Assembly: GCF_013167215.1 (NCBI RefSeq)
Contig: NZ_JABJWY010000039.1
Span: forward strand, 193,144-257,143
DNA: 64,000 nt
Direction of reading: 5' to 3'
From: Sphingobacterium prati
GTDB lineage: Bacteria > Bacteroidota > Bacteroidia > Sphingobacteriales > Sphingobacteriaceae
Under the pieces are notes generated by a model, which had not been told where the DNA came from, searched no databases, and saw nothing but the letters and a program-made list of their open reading frames with translations. Each line of letters starts with the position of its first letter. Position 1 is the stretch's first letter. The translations under genes were made by a program, and so were the position numbers. Positions 61,405 to 64,000 of the stretch are shown here, piece by piece.

Positions 61405-61815
61405 ATGAAAAATTTCCTTTTATGTTACTTCCTTTTAATAGGAGTAGGGACACAGTCACAGGGTCAACATACTACGCTCAATAAACAGCAGACGATAGCT
61501 TATATCAACAAGTTGTATAAGATAGCCTATCGCTACAAAGAAACCAAGATAGACACGGTTACTGTCGATGGGAAGGTCTTGACTGTATTTCTCTCGACAG
61601 GACAACATTACCGGAGTGATATTTCTAAATCGGAGCCTCTTGTTATCGCAAGAGTAAAGGCAGGCTATCAAATCCGCTATAAATCGGCGGCGATTACTGA
61701 GGAGATTTTGTGGGCTATTCAAACCGAAGATGACGCCAAACGTTTGCAAAAAGCTTTGCAGCATCTGATCGGGATACTGAAAACGGAAAAGAAGACGGAT
61801 CCCTTTGGAAGCTGA
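61405..61815 (+). CDS. Small exported protein of unknown function
   Basis: 136 residues with a signal peptide (about 1-20, ending QSQGQ). The mature part has an N-terminal helix (KQQTIAYINKLYKIAYRY), two or three beta strands with regular hydrophobic spacing (TVTVDGKVLTVFLSTG, VIARVKAGYQIRYK) and a C-terminal helix (EDDAKRLQKALQHLIGILK). No cysteine or lipobox, so it is probably soluble in the periplasm. I do not recognise the family. It stands between the VWA gene and the convergent pst genes; a link with either is not shown. Confidence 0.7.
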   Translation: MKNFLLCYFLLIGVGTQSQGQHTTLNKQQTIAYINKLYKIAYRYKETKIDTVTVDGKVLTVFLSTGQHYRSDISKSEPLVIARVKAGYQIRYKSAAITEEILWAIQTEDDAKRLQKALQHLIGILKTEKKTDPFGS

Positions 61816-61859
61816 CGTCAGTGTATTGTACTTTTGTTAAACTGGTTTTTTCCTCTAGC

Positions 61860-61929
61860 ATGTTCGGCAAGACAGGAACTCGCCGAACATAAGAGAAAGC
61901 AGTGGTACAAACACACAGAATGTGTGTTT
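61860..61929 (-). terminator. Hairpins downstream of pstB
   Basis: Two stems in the gap between convergent genes: ATGTTCGGC/GCCGAACAT (61860-61868 and 61882-61890, loop 13) and AAACACACA/TGTGTGTTT (61909-61917 and 61921-61929, loop 3). The second lies 18 bases past the pstB stop. T tracts are short, so termination is probable but not certain. Confidence 0.55.
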
Positions 61930-61946
61930 AGAATTTGCTGAAGGGG

Positions 61947-62693
61947 TTAACCAAAATGCCCACTGATATAATTACGAGTGGTCTCGTGTTGTGGATTGTT
62001 AAAAATCTGATGCGTATCTCCTTGTTCAATAATCTCTCCGAGATACATGAAGACTGTTTTGTCAGCGACACGCTGTGCCTGCTGCATATTATGTGTGACG
62101 ATGACAATCGTATATTTTTTTTTCAAATGGTGAATCAGTTCCTCAATCTTCAGGGTACTCACCGGATCCAGTGCTGAACAAGGTTCATCCATCAAAATAA
62201 CTTCAGGACGCAACGCGACGGCACGGGCGATACAGAGTCGTTGTTGCTGTCCACCAGAAAGCCTGGTAGCTGGCTTTTTTAGATCATCTTTTACTTCCTC
62301 CCAGATATAGGCTTCTTCCAATGCTTTTTGTACTGTTGCCTTGTCGGCAACCAAATTATTGATCTTGAGGCCATAGGTAATATTTTCGTATATACTTTTG
62401 GGGAATGGGTTAGCTTTTTGGAATACCATACCCACACGTTTACGCAGATCGGTTACCTCTACATCTTTTTGATAGATCTCCCGACCGTCTAATTTGATAT
62501 GTCCCTCGATCCTGGCTTCTGGATAAAGATCATGCATCCGGTTAAGGCTTCGCAAAAGGGTACTCTTGCCGCAACCGGATGGGCCGATCAAAGCTGTAAC
62601 TTTATTTTCTTCAAATTCGATATTGATATTCTTCAACACCTGTTTGCTCCCAAACCATAGGTTGAGATGTTCAGCGACCAATTTACTTTTCAT
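61947..62693 (-). CDS. pstB: Phosphate ABC transporter ATP-binding protein
   Basis: 248 residues; ATPase of the high-affinity phosphate importer. Walker A GPSGCGKSTLL, Q-loop VGMVFQKANPFPKSIYENI (Pst-type), signature LSGGQQQRLCIARA, Walker B VILMDEPCSALD and the H-loop IVTHNMQQA. It overlaps pstA by 11 bases. The operon order on the minus strand is pstC-pstA-pstB, presumably after pstS off the edge. phoU is not found downstream. Confidence 0.97.
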   Translation of the reverse strand: MKSKLVAEHLNLWFGSKQVLKNINIEFEENKVTALIGPSGCGKSTLLRSLNRMHDLYPEARIEGHIKLDGREIYQKDVEVTDLRKRVGMVFQKANPFPKSIYENITYGLKINNLVADKATVQKALEEAYIWEEVKDDLKKPATRLSGGQQQRLCIARAVALRPEVILMDEPCSALDPVSTLKIEELIHHLKKKYTIVIVTHNMQQAQRVADKTVFMYLGEIIEQGDTHQIFNNPQHETTRNYISGHFG

Positions 62694-63540
62694 TATTTCT
62701 AAACTTATACCGAATATAGAAAGCTGTTAAATTCATGAGGAAGACCACAATGATAAGCACTAATGCTGTGCCATATGCAATAGGTCTGACCTCTTCGATA
62801 GACTGATGTTGCGTTGACAACATATATAGGTGATAGGGCAGGGCCATAAACTCCTGATTGAGGTTTCCAGAGGAATTGGTGATATAGAAAGCGGCTCCCG
62901 TAAAGAGTATGGGAGCTGTCTCGCCAGCAGCTCTGGAAAGTGTCAGAACAATACCTGTTAATATACCGGGCAAGGAGGCGGGAAGTACCACGTCTTTGAT
63001 AGATTCAAATTTAGTAGCGCCTACGGCCAAAGCGGCCTCCCGCATGCTGCGGGGAATACGGAGCAAGGCCTCCTCGGTGGTTGTAATAATATAAGGGAGA
63101 GATAAGAGACCCAACGTGAGTCCGGCAGACAAAATCGAAGTTCCGAAATTCAGCGCCTGAACGAATAGTGCTAGACCAAACAGACCATAGATAATTGATG
63201 GGACACCGGATAAATTACGGATCGAAGCGCGGATTGTGCGGGTCAGCCAGGTATTTTCTGCATATTCGTTGAGGTAAATGGCACAACAGATTCCGAACGG
63301 AATGGAGAATATTGCTGTTATTAATGTCAAAAATACCGTACCAATAATTGGGGTCAGAATCCCGCCCTGCGTCATACCATCGGTAGGCATTTGAGAAACA
63401 AATTCCCAGGACAGTACTTGGTAGCCTTTGGTAAATATATCATATAAGATCACGCACAGAAAAAAGCATACTAGTCCGGTAGTGAGGAGAAGCGTGCCCC
63501 ATTCGACGATCGGCGCCAGTTTTTTGAATTTATGCTGCAT
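62683..63540 (-). CDS. pstA: Phosphate ABC transporter permease
   Basis: 285 residues from ATG 63540 (MQHKFKKLAPIVEWG); ATG 63576 is in frame but would overlap pstC by 47 bases. Six membrane helices. The permease EAA-like loop is in MREAALAVGATKFESIKDVVLPASLPGIL and the Pst-specific GETAPILFTGAAF follows. The start overlaps the pstC stop by 11 bases, so the pair is translationally coupled. Confidence 0.95.
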   Translation of the reverse strand: MQHKFKKLAPIVEWGTLLLTTGLVCFFLCVILYDIFTKGYQVLSWEFVSQMPTDGMTQGGILTPIIGTVFLTLITAIFSIPFGICCAIYLNEYAENTWLTRTIRASIRNLSGVPSIIYGLFGLALFVQALNFGTSILSAGLTLGLLSLPYIITTTEEALLRIPRSMREAALAVGATKFESIKDVVLPASLPGILTGIVLTLSRAAGETAPILFTGAAFYITNSSGNLNQEFMALPYHLYMLSTQHQSIEEVRPIAYGTALVLIIVVFLMNLTAFYIRYKFRNNEK

Positions 63541-64000
63541 GGTATTTTCTAAAGCGGTTGATAAAATATTCACCAATCAGGTTAGCCACCAAGGTCATAA
63601 AAAATAACACAATGGCGATGGCAAACAAGGCATAATAATGTGTTGTCTGATAAGGTACTTCACCCATTTCGATGGCGATGGTTGCCGTGATGGTTTTGAC
63701 CGAGTCAAAAAATCCCTTTGGAAAGATCGCGGCATTACCGGTTGCCATCAGTACGGTCATGGTTTCACCGATGGCTCTTCCCAGTCCCAGCATGACAGCT
63801 GCAATAATTCCGGGTGCTGCTGCCGGGATCGTAATCTTGCGCAACGTCTGCCAACGGGATGCGCCGAGGCCATAGCTTGCTTCACGGTAAGTCTGTGGTA
63901 CGGCATGGATAGCATCTTCGGAAATCGTGATGATGGTTGGAAGAGCCATTATTGCCAGTAAAATTGCCCCATTTAATGCATTTAGTCCATTTGGTAAATT
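63530..64000 (-). CDS. pstC: Phosphate ABC transporter permease (N-terminus beyond window)
   Basis: Last 156 residues of a PstC permease, open to the right edge (NLPNGLNALNGAILLAIMALP...). The EAA loop YREASYGLGASRWQTLRKITIPAAAPGI and the PstC GRAIGETMTVLMATGNA stretch fix the family. Three or four membrane helices are seen. The N-terminal half and probably pstS lie outside the window. Confidence 0.95.
   Translation of the reverse strand, partial: NLPNGLNALNGAILLAIMALPTIITISEDAIHAVPQTYREASYGLGASRWQTLRKITIPAAAPGIIAAVMLGLGRAIGETMTVLMATGNAAIFPKGFFDSVKTITATIAIEMGEVPYQTTHYYALFAIAIVLFFMTLVANLIGEYFINRFRKYHAA

Overview
The window is a 64-kb piece of a Bacteroidota chromosome, most likely Sphingobacteriaceae and plausibly Sphingobacterium. 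This rests on gene content: TamB-like AsmA protein, SusC-like segments, DUF3857 transglutaminase, YfbK-like VWA protein, DUF1080, S9 and M28 exopeptidases, small Crp/Fnr regulators and a BioG-type biotin cluster. It also rests on promoters: the Bacteroidota -7 element TAnnTTTG lies just upstream of many starts, and Shine-Dalgarno sequences are almost absent, with one striking exception at hsp20. I saw no rRNA, tRNA, CRISPR array, insertion sequence or prophage. The only broken genes recognised are a response regulator with a one-base frameshift and a decayed reductase.

Layout. 1-5.3 kb: an edge-truncated tamB-like gene, then a DoxX/DUF4342 pair. 5.5-8.1 kb: valS. 8.5-12.4 kb: two tandem LTA-synthase-like membrane sulfatase-fold enzymes. 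12.4-19.2 kb: an orphan membrane protein, odhB-odhA (2-oxoglutarate dehydrogenase) and a photolyase/cryptochrome. 19.6-24.3 kb: an atypical SDR, a UbiD decarboxylase, a HopJ-family protein, a VOC protein and a Crp/Fnr regulator. 24.5-31.2 kb: asnB, two secreted exopeptidases and a DUF1080 protein. 31.4-37.8 kb: folB, an AAA ATPase, hsp20, a thioesterase, an ECF sigma factor with an overlapping four-helix membrane partner, an AarF/UbiB kinase-like protein and an SDR without the usual catalytic pair. 38-41.4 kb: yceI with a Crp/Fnr regulator, a GNAT, and a DUF1634/TSUP transporter pair. 41.9-46.7 kb: a two-component system with a broken response regulator, divergent from a Tat-exported phospholipase C that is followed by a 23-copy CAAG microsatellite. 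46.9-54.4 kb: bioB-A-F-G-C plus bioD, with a divergent MocR-type regulator. 54.4-61.8 kb: a pseudogene, a 31-codon mini-gene, a DUF3857 protein, an ECF sigma/TonB-like anti-sigma pair and a divergent VWA protein. 61.9-64 kb: pstB-pstA-pstC, running off the edge.

How genes work together. The bio genes cover pimeloyl-ACP methyl-ester synthesis (BioC), de-esterification (BioG) and ring assembly (BioF, A, D, B). The facing MocR protein has lost the PLP-anchoring lysine and other PLP contacts, so it is a candidate regulator with an altered ligand. The 57-61 kb locus joins an ECF sigma factor, a membrane anti-sigma/TonB-C hybrid and a surface-type VWA protein; both non-sigma proteins carry pieces resembling the N-terminus of SusC-type receptors, and this is the best candidate for an undescribed envelope-signalling module. 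The 31-residue acidic mini-gene has its own consensus promoter and terminator.
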